Positions 32,385 through 45,816 of a stretch of 64,000 nucleotides of DNA are shown here, in pieces (positions within the stretch are counted from its first letter, which is position 1; each line of letters starts with the position of its first letter). The DNA comes from Dugong dugon. Taxonomy: Eukaryota > Chordata > Mammalia > Sirenia > Dugongidae. The position numbers were made by a program, and so were the translations under genes. A model generated the notes under the pieces. It made no database searches, had not been told where the DNA came from, and saw only the letters and a program-made list of their open reading frames with translations. The stretch is from positions 14,378,501 to 14,442,500 of the forward strand of contig CM057469.1 of the NCBI GenBank assembly GCA_030035585.1. Reading direction: 5' to 3'.

Positions 32385-33665
32385 TTTTTTTTTAATTGTT
32401 GTATTTTAAGTGAAAGTTTACATGTTAGTCTCTCATACAAAAATTCATATACATATTGTTATGTGACCCTAATTGCTGTCCTTATACTGTGACAGCACAC
32501 TCCTCCTTTCTGCCCCCGATTTCTTGCATCCGCTCAACCAGCTCCTGACCCTTTCCGCCTTCTCATCTCACCTCCAGACAGGAGCTGCCCATTTAGTCTC
32601 ATGTATCTACTTGAGCTAAGAAGCACACTCTTTACGAGTGTCATTTTATGTCCCATAGTCCAATCTAATCTTTGTCTGAAGAGTTGGCCTCTGGAATGGT
32701 TTTAGTTCTGTGTTGACAGAGAGTCCAGGGGCAGTGCTTTCTGGGGTTCCTCCAGTCTCAGACCTTTAAGTCTAGTCTTTTTACTAGAATTTGAGTTCTG
32801 CACCCCACTTTTCTCCCACTCCGTCAGGGACTTTCTGTTGTGTTCCCTGTCAGGGCGGTCATTGGTGATAGCCGGGCACCATCTAGTTCTTCTGGTCTCA
32901 GGCTGATGAAGTCTCTGGTTTGTGTGGCCCTTTCTGTCTCTTGGGCTAATACTTTCCTTGTGACTTTGGTGTTCTTCATTCTCCTTTACTCCAGGTGGCT
33001 GGGACCAATTGATGCATCTTAGATGGCTGCTTGCTAGCTTTTAGGACCTCAAACGCCACTCACCAAAGTAGGATGCAGAACATTTTCTTAATAAATTTTG
33101 TTATGCCAGTTGACCTAGATGTCCCCTGAAAGCATGGTCCCCAGACATCTGCCCCTGCTACTCTGTCCTTTGAAATGTTTGGTTGTATTCAGGAAACTTC
33201 TTAGCTTTGGTTTAGTCCAGTTGTGCAGACTTCCCCTGTAGTGTGTGCTGTCCTTCCCTTCACCTAAGATAATTCTTGTCTACTGTCAAGTTAGTGAATA
33301 ACCCTCTCCCTCCCTCCCCACCCTCGTAACCATCAAAGAATGTTTTCTTCTGTATTTAAACCTTTTCTTGAGTTCTTATAATAGTAGTCTTATACAATAT
33401 TTGTCCTTTTGTGACTGACTAAATTCACTCAGCATAATGCCTTCCAGATTCCTACATGTTATAAGAAGTTTCACAGATTCATGGTTGTTCTTTATCATTG
33501 CGTAGTATTCCATTGTGTGACTATACCATAACTTGTTTATCCATTCTTCTGTTGATGGGCACCTAGGTTGTTTCCATCTTTTTGCTATCGTGAACAGTGC
33601 TGCAATGAACATGGGTGTGCATATATCTATTCATGTGACAGCTCTTATTTCTGTAGGATATGTTC
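32385..33665 (-). mobile_element. L1, 5'-truncated, antisense
   Basis: Reverse of the L1 3' UTR (32385-33330, T-run at left as tail) followed by ORF2 C-terminal code at 33376-33612 (EWINKLWYSHTMEYYAMIKN). Truncated about 1.3 kb from its 3' end. It is related to the 3' UTR at 1-815 but a different subfamily. Confidence 0.88.
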
Positions 33666-33739
33666 TAATTACTTTGACTACTTTTAACTGTTTTCATCAT
33701 TTAAAGTTTTTATTTATTTATTTTTTCCTTATTAGAAGT

Positions 33740-33885
33740 AGATTCCCTGGATTTGTGTCCTTGCTTTGGCACTTACTAGCTGTGTATTTTAGTTTCATCA
33801 TCTGTTAAATATGTGTAGTAGTATTAAGGCAGCTGGAATCATGCCTGGCACATAAGTGCTCAATTAATGTTAGGTATGAATAACT
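33740..33885 (+). mobile_element. MIR SINE
   Basis: MIR pattern: cacttactagctgtgtattt, gtttcatcatctgttaaata, catgcctggcacataagtgc. Confidence 0.78.
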
Positions 33886-33989
33886 ACTTATTCTAATTTT
33901 TTTTTTTTTTACATTTTAGTTTTATTTTATCTGAAAGGCTTTCTCTTTTAGCTTTTAGTTTTCTGATTTTTCTTCTTTCATTTTGACAG

Positions 33990-34158
33990 ACTTATCTCTT
34001 ATTTTTATCTGATCGTTCTTTTTTATATTTAAATTTTTTTATTTTGTTGTTGCTGAGAATATACACAGCAAAACATACACTAATTCGACAGTTTCTATAT
34101 GTACAATTCGGGGACATTGATTATATTCCTCGAGTTGTGCAACCATTCTCATCCTCCT
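33990..34158 (-). mobile_element. L1 3' UTR fragment, antisense
   Basis: A short piece of the L1 3' UTR type found at 8015 and 26880 (gttgctgagaatatacacag; gagttgtgcaaccattctca), into which or beside which the next L1 inserted. Confidence 0.6.
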
Positions 34159-35039
34159 TTTTTTTTTATTGTACTTTCAATGAAGTTTTACAGAGCAAAT
34201 TAGTTTCTCATTAAACAATTAATACACATATTGTTTTGTGACATTGGTTGACAACCCCACAACATGTCAACACTCTCCCACTTTTGACTTTGGGTTCCCT
34301 ATTACCAACTTTCCTGACCCCTCCTGCCTTCTCATCCATGCCCCTCAGCTGGTGTGCTCATTTAGTCTCATTTTTTTTTTATAGGCCTGTCTAATCTTTG
34401 GCTGAATGGTGAACCTCAGGAGTGACTTCAGTACTGAGTAAAAAGGGTGTCCAGGGGCCTTACTCTCAAGGTTTATCCAGTCTCTGTCAGTCTTTTTTTG
34501 TGATTTAGAATTCAGTTCTACATTTTCCTCCAGCTCTGTCCTGGACCATCTGTTGTGATCCCTGTCAGAGCGGTCAGTGGTGGTAGCCGGGTACCATCTA
34601 GTTATGTTGGACTCAGTCTGGTGGAGACGGTGGTAGTTGTGATCCATTAGTCCTTTGGACTAATCTTTCCCTTTTGTCTTTTGTTTTCTTCATTCTCCCT
34701 TTCTCCAGACAGGGTAGAACCAGTGGAGTATATTAGATGGCTGCTCACAAGCTTTTAAGACCCCAAACGCTACTCACCAAGGTAGAATGTAGAACATTTT
34801 CTTTAGGAACAATTGAGCTAGATGTCCCCTGAGACAATGGTCCCCAGCCCTGAGCCCAGTAATTTGGTCCCTCAGGGAGTTTGGATGTGTCTATGAAGCT
34901 TCCATGACCTTGCATTGGTCAAGTTGTACTGACTTCCTCAGAAATGTGTACTGTCTTATCCTTAACCAAAGTTGCCACTTATCTATTGTCTAGTTAGTGT
35001 TTTTCCATCTGCATCCGTCCCTTCCCTCGTAACCATCAA

Positions 35040-38000
35040 AGATTGTTTCTTTTTGTGTAAACCTTTTCATGAGTTTTTATATTAGTGGTCTCATACAATA
35101 TTTGTGCTTTTGTGATTGACTTATTACACTCAACATAATGGCCTCCAGATTTCATCCATGTCGTGAGATGTTTCACAGATTCATCGTTGTTCTTTATTGT
35201 TGCATAGTATTCCATTGTGTGTACCATAGTTTATCTATTCATCTGTTGATGGGCAGTTAGGGTGTTTCCATCTTTCTGCTGTTGTGAATAATCCTGCAAT
35301 GAACATGGGTGTGCATTATGTCTATTCATGTGATGGCTCTTATTTCTCTAGAATATACTCCTAAGAGTGGGATTACTGAATTGTATGGTATTTCTATTTC
35401 TAGCTTTTTAAGGAAGTGCCATATCATTTTCCAAAATGGTTGTACCATTTTGTGTTCCCACCAGCAGTGCATAACAGTTCCAGTCTCCCTGCAGGCTCTC
35501 CAACATTTGTCATTTTCTGGGTTTTGTTGTTTGTTTGTTTGTTTTTAGTGCCAGTAACGTCAGGTTGTGATGGTATCTCTTTGTAGTTTTGATTTGCATT
35601 TCTCTGATGACTAAGGATCACGAGCATTTCCTCATATGTCTGTTAGCCGCCTGAATGTTTTCTTTGGTGAAGGGTCTGTTCATATCCTTTGTCCATTTTT
35701 TAATTGAATTATTTGTTTTTTTGTTGTAGAGGTGTTAGATTTTCCTATTGATTTTTAGAGATTAGACCTTTGTCAGATATATCATAGCCAAAAACTTTTT
35801 CCCAGTCTGTAGGTTCTTTTTTTTAATCTTTTGGTGAGATCTTTTGATAAGCATAAGTGTTCAATTTTAGAAGATACCAGTTATCTAGCTTATCTTCTGG
35901 TGTTTGTATATTGTTAGTTATGGTTTGTATGCTATTTATGCCGTGTATTAGAGTCTCTAGTGTTGACCCTGTTTTTTCTTCTATGATCTTTATAGGTTTT
36001 GGTTTTATATCTAGGTCTTTGATCCATTTTGAATTCGTTTTTGTATATGGTGTGAGGTATGGGTCCGGTTTCATTTTTTACAGATGGACATCAAGTTTTG
36101 ACAGCATCATTTGTTAGAAAGACTGTCTTTTCCCCATTTAATGGACTTTGGGCTGTTGTGGAAGATCAGGTAACTGTAGGTGGATGGATTTACATCTGGG
36201 TTTTTGATTCTGTACTGTTGGCCAATGTGTCTGTCATTGTAGCAGTATCAGGCTGTTTTGACTACTGTAGCTGTATAGTAGGTTCTGAGGTCAGGTAGTG
36301 GGAGTCCTGCCACTTTATTCTTTTCCTTCTATAGTGCTTTACTTATCTGGGGCCCCTTTCCTTTCCATATAAAGTTAGTGATTAGTTTTTCCATCTCATT
36401 AAAGAATGGTATTAGGATTTGGATCAGGATTGCCTTGAATTTATAGACTGCTTTGGGTAGAATTGCCATTTTCACAATGGTTAGTCTGCCTATCATGAGC
36501 ATGGTATGTTTTTCCATTTAAGTGGGTCTCTTTTGGTTTCTTGCAGTAGTGTTTTGTAGTTTTCTTTGTATATGTCTTTTACATCTCTGGTTAGATTAAT
36601 TTCTAAGTTTTTTTGTGGGGGTGGGGCTATTATAAGTGGCGTTGTTTTCCTGATTTCCTTTTCATAGTTCTCTTCATTTGCATAGAGGAATCCAACTGAT
36701 TTTTATGTTTGTCTTGTATCCTGCTACTCTGCTGAATCTTTCTATTAGTTCCACTAGTTTTCTTGTGGAGTCCTTTGGGTTCTCTACGTACAGTATCATA
36801 TCATCTGCAAATAGGAATAGTTTTACTTCTTCCTTACCAATTTGGATGCCCTTTATTTCTTTTTCTTGCCTTATTGCTCTAGCTAGGACTTCCAGCACAG
36901 TGTTAAATAAGAGTGGTGATAAAGGGTATCCTTGTTTTGTTCCTGTTGTCAAGGAAAATGTTTTCAGTCTCTCTCCATTAAGAATAAGGCTGACTGTTGA
37001 TTTTGTATAGATGCCCTTTATTATGTTAATAAATTTCTCTTCTATGCCTATTTTATTTAGAGTTTTTATCAGGAATGGGTGTTGGACTTCATTGAATGCC
37101 TTTTCTGCATTGATCGAGATGATCATGTGATTCTTTTCTTTTGTTTTATTTATGTGGTGGATTACATTGATTGATTTTCTAATATTGAACCATCCTTGCA
37201 TACCTGAGATGAATCCCCCTGGGTCTTGGTATATTATTTTTTTGATAAGATGCTGAATTCTATTGGCTAGAATTTTGTTGAGAATTTTTGCATCTATATT
37301 CATGAAAGATATTGGTCTATAATTTTCTTTTTTTTTGTGGTGTCTTTGCCTGGTTTTGGTATCAGGGTTATGCTGACTTCATAGAATGAATTTGGAAGTA
37401 TCCTCTCCTTTTCTGTGTTCTGAAATAGTTTGAGTAGTATTGGTGTAAGCTCTTCTCTGAATGTTTGGTAGAATTCTCCAGTGAAGCTGTCTAGACCAGG
37501 GCTTTTTTTTGTTGTTGGGAGTTTTTTTATTACCTTTTCAATCTCTTCTCTTGTTATGGGTCTGTTCTAATTTTCAACATCATTTTGTGTTAGTTTAGGT
37601 AGGTAATGTGTTTCTAGAAATTTGTCCATTTCCTCTAGGTTTTCAAATTTGTTGGAGTGTAGTTTTTCATAATACTCTGTTATGATCCTTTTTATTTCAG
37701 TTGGGTGTGTTGTAATGTCCCCCATTTCATTTCTTATTTAGGTTGTTTGTGTCTGCTCTTGTTTTTCTTTTGTCAATTTGGCCAATGGTTTGTCGATTTT
37801 GTTGATCCTTTCAAAGAATCAGCTTTTGGTTTTGTTGATTCTTTCTGTTGTTTTTCTATTCTCTATTTCATTTATCTCTGCTCTGGTCTTTATTTTTTCC
37901 TTTCTTCTGGTGGCTGTGATTTTCTTTTGCTTTCTCTTTTCTATTTGTTCGAGTTGTATAGCTAATGTTTTGATTTTGTTCCTTTCTTCTTTTTTGATGT

Positions 38001-39130
38001 GTGCATCTGTTGCTGTAAATTGCCCTCTAAGCACTGTCTTTGCTGTGTCTCAGAGATTTTGGTATGATGTGTTTTCATTCTTGTTTGATTCTAAGAAATT
38101 TTTTATTGCGTCTTTGATTTCTTCTATTACCCAGTGGTTTTTAAGCCAGTTGTTATTCAGTTTCCATGTATTTGATTTTTTGTCTTGCTCTTCCTGTTAT
38201 TAATTTCTACTTTTATGGCATTATGATCAGAGAAGATCCTTTGTATTATCTCAGTGTTTTGGATTTTGTTGAGGGTTGCTTTGTGGCCTAACATGTGATC
38301 TATTCTGGAGAACATTCCGTGTGTGTTGGAAAAGAATGTGTACTTTGCTCTGTTGGGTGAAGTGTTCTGTATATGTCTGTAAGGTCAAGTTGGTTGATTG
38401 TGACCTTTACATCTTCTGAATCTTTGTTGAATTTCTTTCTAGGTGTTCTATCCTTTACTGAGAGCGGTGTGTTGAAGTCTTCCAGTATTACTGTGGAACT
38501 GTCAATTTCTCTTTTCAGTGTTGTTAGAGTTTGTTTTATGTATTTCAGAGCTCTGTCACAGGGTGCGTGGGTATTTATTATGAGTATGTCCTCATGGTGG
38601 ATTGTCCCTTTACTCGTTATATAATGTCCTTCCTTGTCTTTTATGGTGGATTTTCTTTCAAAGTCTATTTTATCTGATATGAGTATTGCCACTTCTGTTC
38701 CTTTTTGGTTGATGTTTGCTTGATATATTTTTTTCCATCCTTTGATATTTAGTTTGTTTATGCCTTTGTTTCTAAGGTGTGTCCTCTTGTAGACAGCATA
38801 TTGATGGTTCCTGTTTTTTTAATCCATTCTGTCACTCTCTGTCTCTATGGGTGCATTTAAACCATTTATGCTCAGTGTGATTATTGATAGGTGTGAGTTT
38901 ATTGCTGTCATTTTGTAGTGCTTTTTGTGTGTGTGTGCGTGTGTTATTGATGTTTTCTTTGTTCCTCTTTTCTGTGCTGAACTCCTTTTGTTTGTGGGTT
39001 TTTTTTCATTTCTTTCAGTTTTGTAGATTTTGTGTTTACTGAGACTTTCTTTGTTTTTCTTCTTTATTTTTTTGGGTAGGTTTGTTAACTTTCTCTGTGG
39101 TTATCTTGAAATTTACCCCTATCTTCCTAA
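35040..39130 (-). pseudogene. L1 ORF2 (endonuclease-reverse transcriptase), broken
   Basis: Endonuclease part at about 38300-38692 (ILIINTHAPCDRALKYIKQT; LDLTDIYRTLHPT), then the RT palm at 36674-37303 (209 codons) with [27 protein letters not shown] and intact catalytic FADD at 36800-36811. The C-terminal pattern is at 35036-35227 (VHTMEYYATIKNNDESVK). Frameshifts and stops separate these parts, so no full protein can be made. Confidence 0.9.
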
Positions 39131-39309
39131 ATTTAAACCACTCTTTTATTACTTGATAACACCTTGACATCCTCTCCATTTGAAAGTTCTATACCTATGC
39201 TGTTTATTCCCTCTTTTATTGTTCTGATATTGTTGTCATTTACCAGTTGACCTCTTTGGTTCCTGGTTGTAAATTTTTTAGTTTTCTTTTTTTTTTTTTT
39301 AATCCTTGA

Positions 39310-40240
39310 GAGTTCATTATCTAGGTTGGTGTATGGCTACTGCTGTCTTATGTGCTAGATTCAGGTTGTTGCCTGATGTTGTTGGTTCTCTAACTGAAAG
39401 ACTCTCTTTAATAATTCTTGTAAGGTTTTTTTTTTTTTTTTTTGTTTTTACATTTTCCCTTAATTGCTGTTTATCTGGAAATGTTCTAATTTTGCCATCA
39501 TATTTGAGTGAGAGTTTTGCAGGATATATTATTCTTGGTTGGCAGTTTTTTTCTTTCAAGATTTTGTATATGTCATCCTGTTGCCTTCTTGCCTGCATGG
39601 TTTCTGCCAAGTAATCAAAGCTTAGTCTTATTGTTTTTCCTTTGTATGTGACTTTTCATTTTTCTTGAGCTGCTCTCAGGATTCTGTTTTTGTCTCTGGT
39701 TTTTGTCTTGGTGTTTTTCTTTTGGGGTCTATCCTATATGGGGTTCGTTGAGCTTCTTGGATGGTCAGCTTTTCTTCTTTCATGATATTAGGGAAGTTTT
39801 CTGCCAGCAAATCCTCAGTGATCTTCTCTGTGTTTTCCATTTTATTCTCCTGTTCTGAAACTCTGATCACATGCAAATTTGTTTTTGATTGTTTCCCATA
39901 TTGTTCTCAGAGTTTCTTCATTTTTCTTCATTCTTTTCTCGAACTTTTCCTCAAACAAAGTGGTATCCAAGGATTTGTCTTCAATTTTGGTCACTATTCC
40001 TGTCCTCCATTATTTTAGATTTGCTCGTAAAACCATCTACGGCAATGTCCATTTCTGAAATCTTGTTTATCTTTTGGATTTCTAATTGCTGTTTTTGTAT
40101 GATTTCCAGTGGTTTATTTTGACAGTTTATTCCTGTATTATTTTCCTGAATTCTTCCATTGTTTTGTCTCTCTTTTCCATGATTTTGTCTATTTTTTCTC
40201 ATTTTTATCTCCATTTTCCTTTATCTATTAGAGAACCCTG
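39310..40240 (-). pseudogene. L1 ORF1, broken
   Basis: Fragments in reverse order: N-terminal/coiled coil 39981-40214 (QKPLEIIQKQQLEIQKINKI), RRM-like middle 39676-39876 (LLAENFPNIMKEEKLTIQEA) and C-terminal domain 39317-39610 (ARRQQDDIYKILKEKNCQPR). These correspond to the parts of ORF1 seen at 22817-23794. Frameshifted between parts. Confidence 0.88.
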
Positions 40241-40589
40241 AATATTAGAGTTTTGAATTCCCTATCAGGTAGTTCCAGTGCCTTTTCTTCTAGCAGAGGG
40301 TCATCTGGCATTTTATTTTGGTTGCTTTCTGGAGTCATCCTCTCCTTTTTTTCACATGTTTTAATATTGTCTTCTGTCTCTGGGACATTCAAGAATTATT
40401 TTCTTCATTTATTGACTGTAGATTTGATTGTTTTGTTCTGCTTTTTTGTTTTATTTTGTTATGTTTGGGCAGGTGGGCTGGGTGTGTTTCGTTGCTTGCT
40501 CACCTGTGGGTATGATACTTCTCAACATTTTGTCCAGGTGGGCAGGGTCAGTCACTCAGCTATAGTGCAGCAGGGCAGGTCCAGCAGGG

Positions 40590-41690
40590 GCGGATGGGCA
40601 GGGGTGGGTAGTTTGTGGCATGAAGTCAGGATGACAGGACAGGGCTGGGAGGTAGTGCAGGGCAGGGTCTGAGGGACTGCATCGGTACCACTTGGGCGTG
40701 GCATTCAGCGCAGGGGGCAGATAGGCAGGAGGGAAAGGAGAGGATATGATGTGCAGAGCTAAGTGGGTGAGTGAAAGAAGACAACAGAGAGAAACAAAAG
40801 CCAAAAAAAGCGAAAAATGAAGTAAAACGAAAAAAGTAAATAAAATGGCTGTGCAGTAGGATTCAGCTGGTGGGGGCAGGGCAGACCCAGGGAGGCTGTG
40901 TGCTGATGGCTCTCTAGCCGAGCTGTGTAGCTTGGCCTGTTGAGAAGGGGCATGGGTGGCACATGGAGCTAGGTGGGCAGGAGAAAGGAAAGGGAAGAGG
41001 GGGAAGAGAGAGAAGAAACAGTCAAACAAACAAGTAAAAAATAAATAAATAATGAAAATAAATAAAACAACAACAAAAATATGGTGGGGGAGCTGGCCGT
41101 TGGGGGCGGGGTGGAATTGGGGTGGCAGCAAGCTGATATCTCTCTCACCAGATGGCATGACAGCCTGTCAGGAAGGGGCGAAGGCAGTGCAGGGCCTGTG
41201 TCGGAGGGAGAAAGAAAAGAAGAAGGGTAAATACAAAGAAAACTATAAAATATGGCACTGAGGGAGCCGGCCTGTGGGGGCAGCACAGACCCAGGGAGGC
41301 CATGGGCCAGAGACTCTCCAGCTGAACAGTACAGCACAGCCCGCCAAGAAGTTGGGAATGGTACAAGGGGCTGAGTGGATGGGAGAATGGAAAGGAAAGG
41401 AAGGAAGAGAGAGAGAGAGAAGAAAAAAACAACAAAAAAAATAATAAATAAATAAAATGGCACTGAGGGAGCCAGTCAGTGATGGTAGCTAGACCCAGGG
41501 AGGCTGTGCTCAGTGACTCTCCAACAGGGCTGTGCAGCACGGCCCCTCCTAAAGGGGCAAGATCGGCGCACAGTGCTAGGTGGGCAGGAGAAAGAAAAGG
41601 AAGGAAAAGAGAGAGAGAGAAGAAACAGAAAAGAACAAAGCAAACAAACCAAAAAAATCACCGCTCATCAAGAAGGGGAGACGAGTGAGC
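40590..41690 (-). repeat. Tandem monomer-like units in the L1 5' UTR
   Basis: Related units follow one another: gacccagggaggc at about 40884, 41288 and 41492; short G-rich part, then actctcca-type, then 'gggcaggagaaaggaaa' and an aga-rich run, then aaataaaatggc. Spacing about 170-230 bases. Long open frames (for example 40556-41158 and 40969-41463 on the minus strand) come from this low-complexity composition and are not genes. Confidence 0.7.
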
Positions 41691-42310
41691 CTGGGAGTTC
41701 ATAAACAACTTCATGAGGTCACTTTCCAGAGTTCCTCCCTCTCCACAATCTTCTTCTCAGCATTTTCCAGTTTCCTGGCACTCTTCTTTTCAATCTTCTG
41801 GATAGAAAACTGTGATTTTAGTTACTGTATTCTGCCATGCACTTCCACAGCTTCACCCATACCTAGAACAAAGCAGCAGGAGAACACAGACATAAAAACT
41901 CGATGAGAATTGACCCTCCTAGAAACACAGCTCACCTGGGCAGAGAAGAAAATTTCTCTCCCTCAGAGTTTTGGCCCCTGCACACTCCCATTGTCACCAG
42001 TTGCTCATACCACCATAGGATTGCTTGGGGACTTGGATGTGAGAGAACAAAGGAAAAAAAAGAGAGAGCGAGAAACAGGGACTTCCACACTGTCTCTGAG
42101 CATTAATAACTTTTCCTGCTCCTCGAGTCAGAGTTAGAGGGTTCTTCTAGACTTCTTTGTGCCTTGAAGCTCACTCCCAGGTCTTGATACATTGAGTTGA
42201 GGCTGAGGATACTGGAGAAAAAAATGGTAAACTTGCCACCAATTTGGTGGCACTTCGAATCTTCTTCTCCAGTCTTCCTGCTACTGTTTACCTTCAGAGT
42301 TCTCAACTAG

Positions 42311-43154
42311 TTGCTCCATGCATTCTCCCTGGGTTTTATAGCTATACACAGTGGGTTCCGACAGCATGTGATGTGCTTACTTTACTTCTAACTTCAATTT
42401 TATAACTCTTAAGCTCCATTTAATTTATATACCTGATAGCTGATAGCATTCTTTGAAGATCTCAATTCAAGGACTGCTGATAGAATTGACAAAGCTTTAC
42501 TTTGACTCCATCTGAACTAGTAAGATTATGTCTCGAAATATTTTTCCCTCTCTCTCAAGATAGCTGATTTACAAACATAAATAAATATAAATGAATGGGA
42601 AATTATGGGGGAAGTCTAAGGAAAATTTTATTATATCTTCATTATATAGCCATTACTGTTACAGATTATATATCAAACCCTCTCCACTTATCACAAATAC
42701 TGCCTATTAATTTTATACATTTGTCATGTTATGATTATTACTGGTGTTTATTGAATGACCACTCTGCACATAATATAGTGTTGCAAGCAATTTCATGGGT
42801 TGGATTTTTTTTTTTTTTTTTAAGAATAAAATAGTAGGATCCAAATTTATTTATTCTTTCAACAACTTTTTATTCCTTTTTAGTCAATAAACAACTGCTT
42901 TGTTCAACTTACTGTCCTAGATTCTAGGAGGCATACAAAAACAACCATAACAAAAAAATCAGTGAGACTATCCTTAATCTTAAGGAGTTTATTATTTAGC
43001 AAGGGATAAATCACAGAAAAACTATAGTAAAGTTTAGAAGTCATTGTTCAAAATGTCCACAATTTGATGGGCAATAGTAAAACTCTAATATAATGCAGCA
43101 ATGTAATAGGTCTCATAAAAGCAATACAAAATTCAGCAGTGTCAGAAAAAGGAA
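42311..43154. other. Intronic sequence, nothing recognised
   Basis: AT-rich G-H intron. A diverged L2-like stretch may be present at about 42845-43000, but I am not sure. The frame at 42595-42834 is not supported by splice signals. Confidence 0.45.
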
Positions 43155-43390
43155 GAAAAATAAGTTTTGGATTCAGGCTGCCATAGAGTTATACCTTGGA
43201 AACACTACTTCCTATTTGATCGTGGGCAAATGATTAATAACTTCAGAACCTGCTTGTAAAATTGTGAATAATTTTATCTGTCTTTAAAAATTGTTATGTG
43301 GACTTAATAAGTAAGATAATGTGTATGAAACACCTACCACATGCCTGAGATAGAAAGGTACACAATAAATTAAAGATATTATGGTAATAG
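43155..43390 (+). mobile_element. MIR SINE
   Basis: MIR pattern: tttggattcaggctgccata, cttcagaacctgcttgtaaa, ctaccacatgcctgagatag. It ends about 320 bases before exon H. Confidence 0.65.
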
Positions 43391-43711
43391 TTAAAATTAA
43401 TAATAATTAACACAAATTACCAAATTTTTTGCAAATAACGTGCCCGCATAAATAACACACACACATATAGCATGCATAGCACACATAGGAAAATAATGTG
43501 CAAGGGGGTTGTGTGGTTGGCAAAAAACATACAATGCATGCATTATTTGTGTAAAAATACAGTATAAATTAAGGATAATCTTTTCACATGACAATTACAA
43601 ATAATGTTTGTTAAAGCTTAGATTGTATGCTGAAATGCTTTAACTGCCAGTAAAACATGTTTAAGTTTTGAACATTTTGGTCTGTTAAAATATTTTACTG
43701 TTATTTTTTAG

Positions 43712-44081
43712 ATAAGAAGTCCTGTTCTATTATGTACTAGTACTCGAGTGTCAACAGCAGTGGAAATGATCCGAACTCTCTCAGAGGAAGCTGCAAGTTT
43801 ATCTAACAAAGCTAAAACATATGCAACTTACCGGGATCGTTTCGATGATTCCCAATCTCGTATGCACTCGGTTAATATGGAGGAAATTACACAGATTGTG
43901 CTTTCAGAGATGTCTGAAATTGAATGTGACTTAACTTTGAGAAAATTATTATGGGATGCACAAGAGGAATGGGAGAAACTCTTTTGGAAATGGAGAAATA
44001 GTTCTCTTCAAAGTATTGATATAGAATTAGTACAGAGAAATGTTTCAAAATGGATGCAAATCATCTTAGTACTAGAAAAAG
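43712..44081 (+). CDS. DNAH14: Dynein heavy chain exon H (start of linker region)
   Basis: 370 bases, enters in phase 0 and ends with one base of a glycine codon; acceptor ttattttttag, donor aag|gtaaaa. Contains the dynein pattern LRKLLWDAQEEWEKLFWKW, equivalent to LKQLLWDSFSEWDKLQQEWL in DNAH6, then NVSKWMQIILVLEKG matching QVSKYAKFVTQLEKG. This lies where the N-terminal stem passes into the linker (DHC_N2), the lever that swings during the power stroke. Clear dynein assignment. Confidence 0.96.
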
Positions 44082-45625
44082 GTAAAAGTTCTTTCCCAAG
44101 TTTTCCCACCTAGGATTATACAAAATAGGCTCTGGGCCGACAAAGTCACTGTTCTTGGCCTTGTCTCTTCATCTGCTCTTGTGGGCTGGAGAGACAGTAC
44201 AGGAGTGTAAGTAGGAGTTATTTGCTGAGGCAAGAAAGAGATCAAAATTTGTAAAATATGTTTTTAAATACTGACAATTTTTTAATCCTCTATAAATTGA
44301 TTCCCTAGGGTAGAACCCCAGACACTTCACCCTAGTTCTGGCTCTTCTTAGGGTATGGGCCCAGCTGCAGAAACTGTACCCAAATCCTAACTGTGTATGC
44401 CTATAGTATCCTTTAGGCAATAGGGAAAATTGCTAAAAAATCATTTTGAGAGGTTTCTCTTATACTAACCATTGAACTTGAAATCATTTGCTGATGCAGA
44501 GATGCTGTTCCTGTGTGAGCATTCTTTTACATCATATTATTTCCAAAAGGTAAGTTTTGTTTCACCTGGCCCAAAGAATGTCTTTATTTTTTTGACTCCT
44601 CCCTTCTCTCTAAGCTCTACCTCAGACAATACTTTCTTCTCCAGAAGGGTCACAAAAACAGTTTATTTTGCTTGTTTTTAAATTACACAAGAAATATAAC
44701 AATATCACAAAAAGCTCAGAAAAGAGAAAAACTGGAGAAATCACCCATAATCTCACTGTTGCCAAAATGATCGTTTTGTGCATTTGCACTCTGTATTTTG
44801 TCACAGATGTGTTTCAGAAAACAATATATAAACTAGCAAGTAGACAATGCCTTCTTCTATCCATAGTTTCCTAAATAAAATCTTGCAGTTTGCCAAAGTC
44901 TAGGCTGGCAAAAACCAAAGCTGTTAATTTGTCCTTCTGTTTAAACAGGAGCTTGAAAAACATTTTGCTATTTAACATGGATTTATAAAAGAAGCCCCAT
45001 CTGTACAAATAAGTTTCTCTGCCCCCTCCCCTTTTCTAAGTTGGGTTAAAAAAGTTATAAGTTTAATTGCATAGGTTTTGAGTCCTGCACCTCAGTGGTT
45101 TGCCAGTTCCAGATGATAGACAAGTCCAGGTCTATGACAGTTTTCACCTGTATTTCCTGCATTTTGGTGTTAAAATATCTTCTTTATGAAATGACAGTGA
45201 TGGTAGATTTTTTTTCTTAATTTTCTTCTTAGCAAAATTTAAAAGTCTAAAACCTGTGACAGTCTTCTGAATATGCGTGTGTGTGTGTGTATCTGTGTGT
45301 CTGTATATCTATCTTATCAGTGAAAACTGGGGAAATAGTGTGGTAGCTGGCTATCTCTAGTATCAGATTTTACATGGAGTCTTGGCTCTGATGGTCTTAG
45401 GTCCTAATCATCAGTCCTGATAACTATTTTTCTTTAATTTAATCCATACTTGATTGTTTCAGAGGGATGATGTTACCAAAGTTTATTATTTTAATGCAGA
45501 CTAATAACTGATAAACTATTATATTAAATAACATATTTTAAAGAACAATATTTTCTCAATTTGTTTTCTGGTTAAAAAAAAATGATGACCATATCATAAG
45601 CATACTGACTTATTGTTATTTGTAG
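44082..45625 (+). other. DNAH14: H-I intron
   Basis: 1.5 kb. A (TG)n-like stretch at about 45274-45312. No recognised transposon; 44680-44870 looks repeat-like but unassigned. Open frames here have no support. Confidence 0.55.
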
Positions 45626-45816
45626 GTTTACCTAAAAATGATATGGTAACATATTTTAAGCAATCAGTGACAAATTTTAAACAAGAGCTGCCTATCATCA
45701 TGGCTCTGGGAAACCCCTGTCTCAAGCCAAGGCATTGGGAGGCTCTTCATGAGATTATTGGAAAGTCAGTTTCCCTTGATAGAAACTGTACAGTAGAGAA
45801 TCTTCTAACACTCAAG
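45626..45816 (+). CDS. DNAH14: Dynein heavy chain exon I (linker region)
   Basis: 191 bases, completes the glycine codon of exon H and ends in phase 0; acceptor ttatttgtag, donor aag|gtaaat. GLPKNDMVTYF ... LPIIMALGNPCLKPRHWEAL matches the conserved dynein block GLPPNS... LPVIIDLRNPTLKARHWAAI. The LK.RHW motif is a hallmark of all dynein heavy chains. About 45% identity to DNAH6 by eye supports a paralog rather than its ortholog. Confidence 0.97.

Larger units (their letters stand above)
34159..42310 (-). mobile_element. Near-full-length L1, antisense
   Basis: Read from right to left: 5' UTR (about 40240 to at least 41720, possibly to 42310), ORF1 (about 39310-40240), spacer, ORF2 (about 35040-39130), 3' UTR (34170-35040), tail as T-run at 34159-34168. 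All ORFs are broken. The outer 5' boundary is unclear: 41720-42310 has a different character and could belong to an unrelated element. No convincing target-site duplication was found. Confidence 0.85.

Noticed and set aside
40556-41540. Several overlapping minus-strand frames of 130-200 codons rich in S, L, F and P
   Set aside because: They follow from purine-rich tandem units of an L1 5' UTR; no conserved domain, and the frames overlap each other.
40590-41690. CRISPR-like array or satellite because of regular spaced repeats
   Set aside because: Units are unequal and diverged, lie in a mammalian L1 5' UTR, and have no spacer structure.
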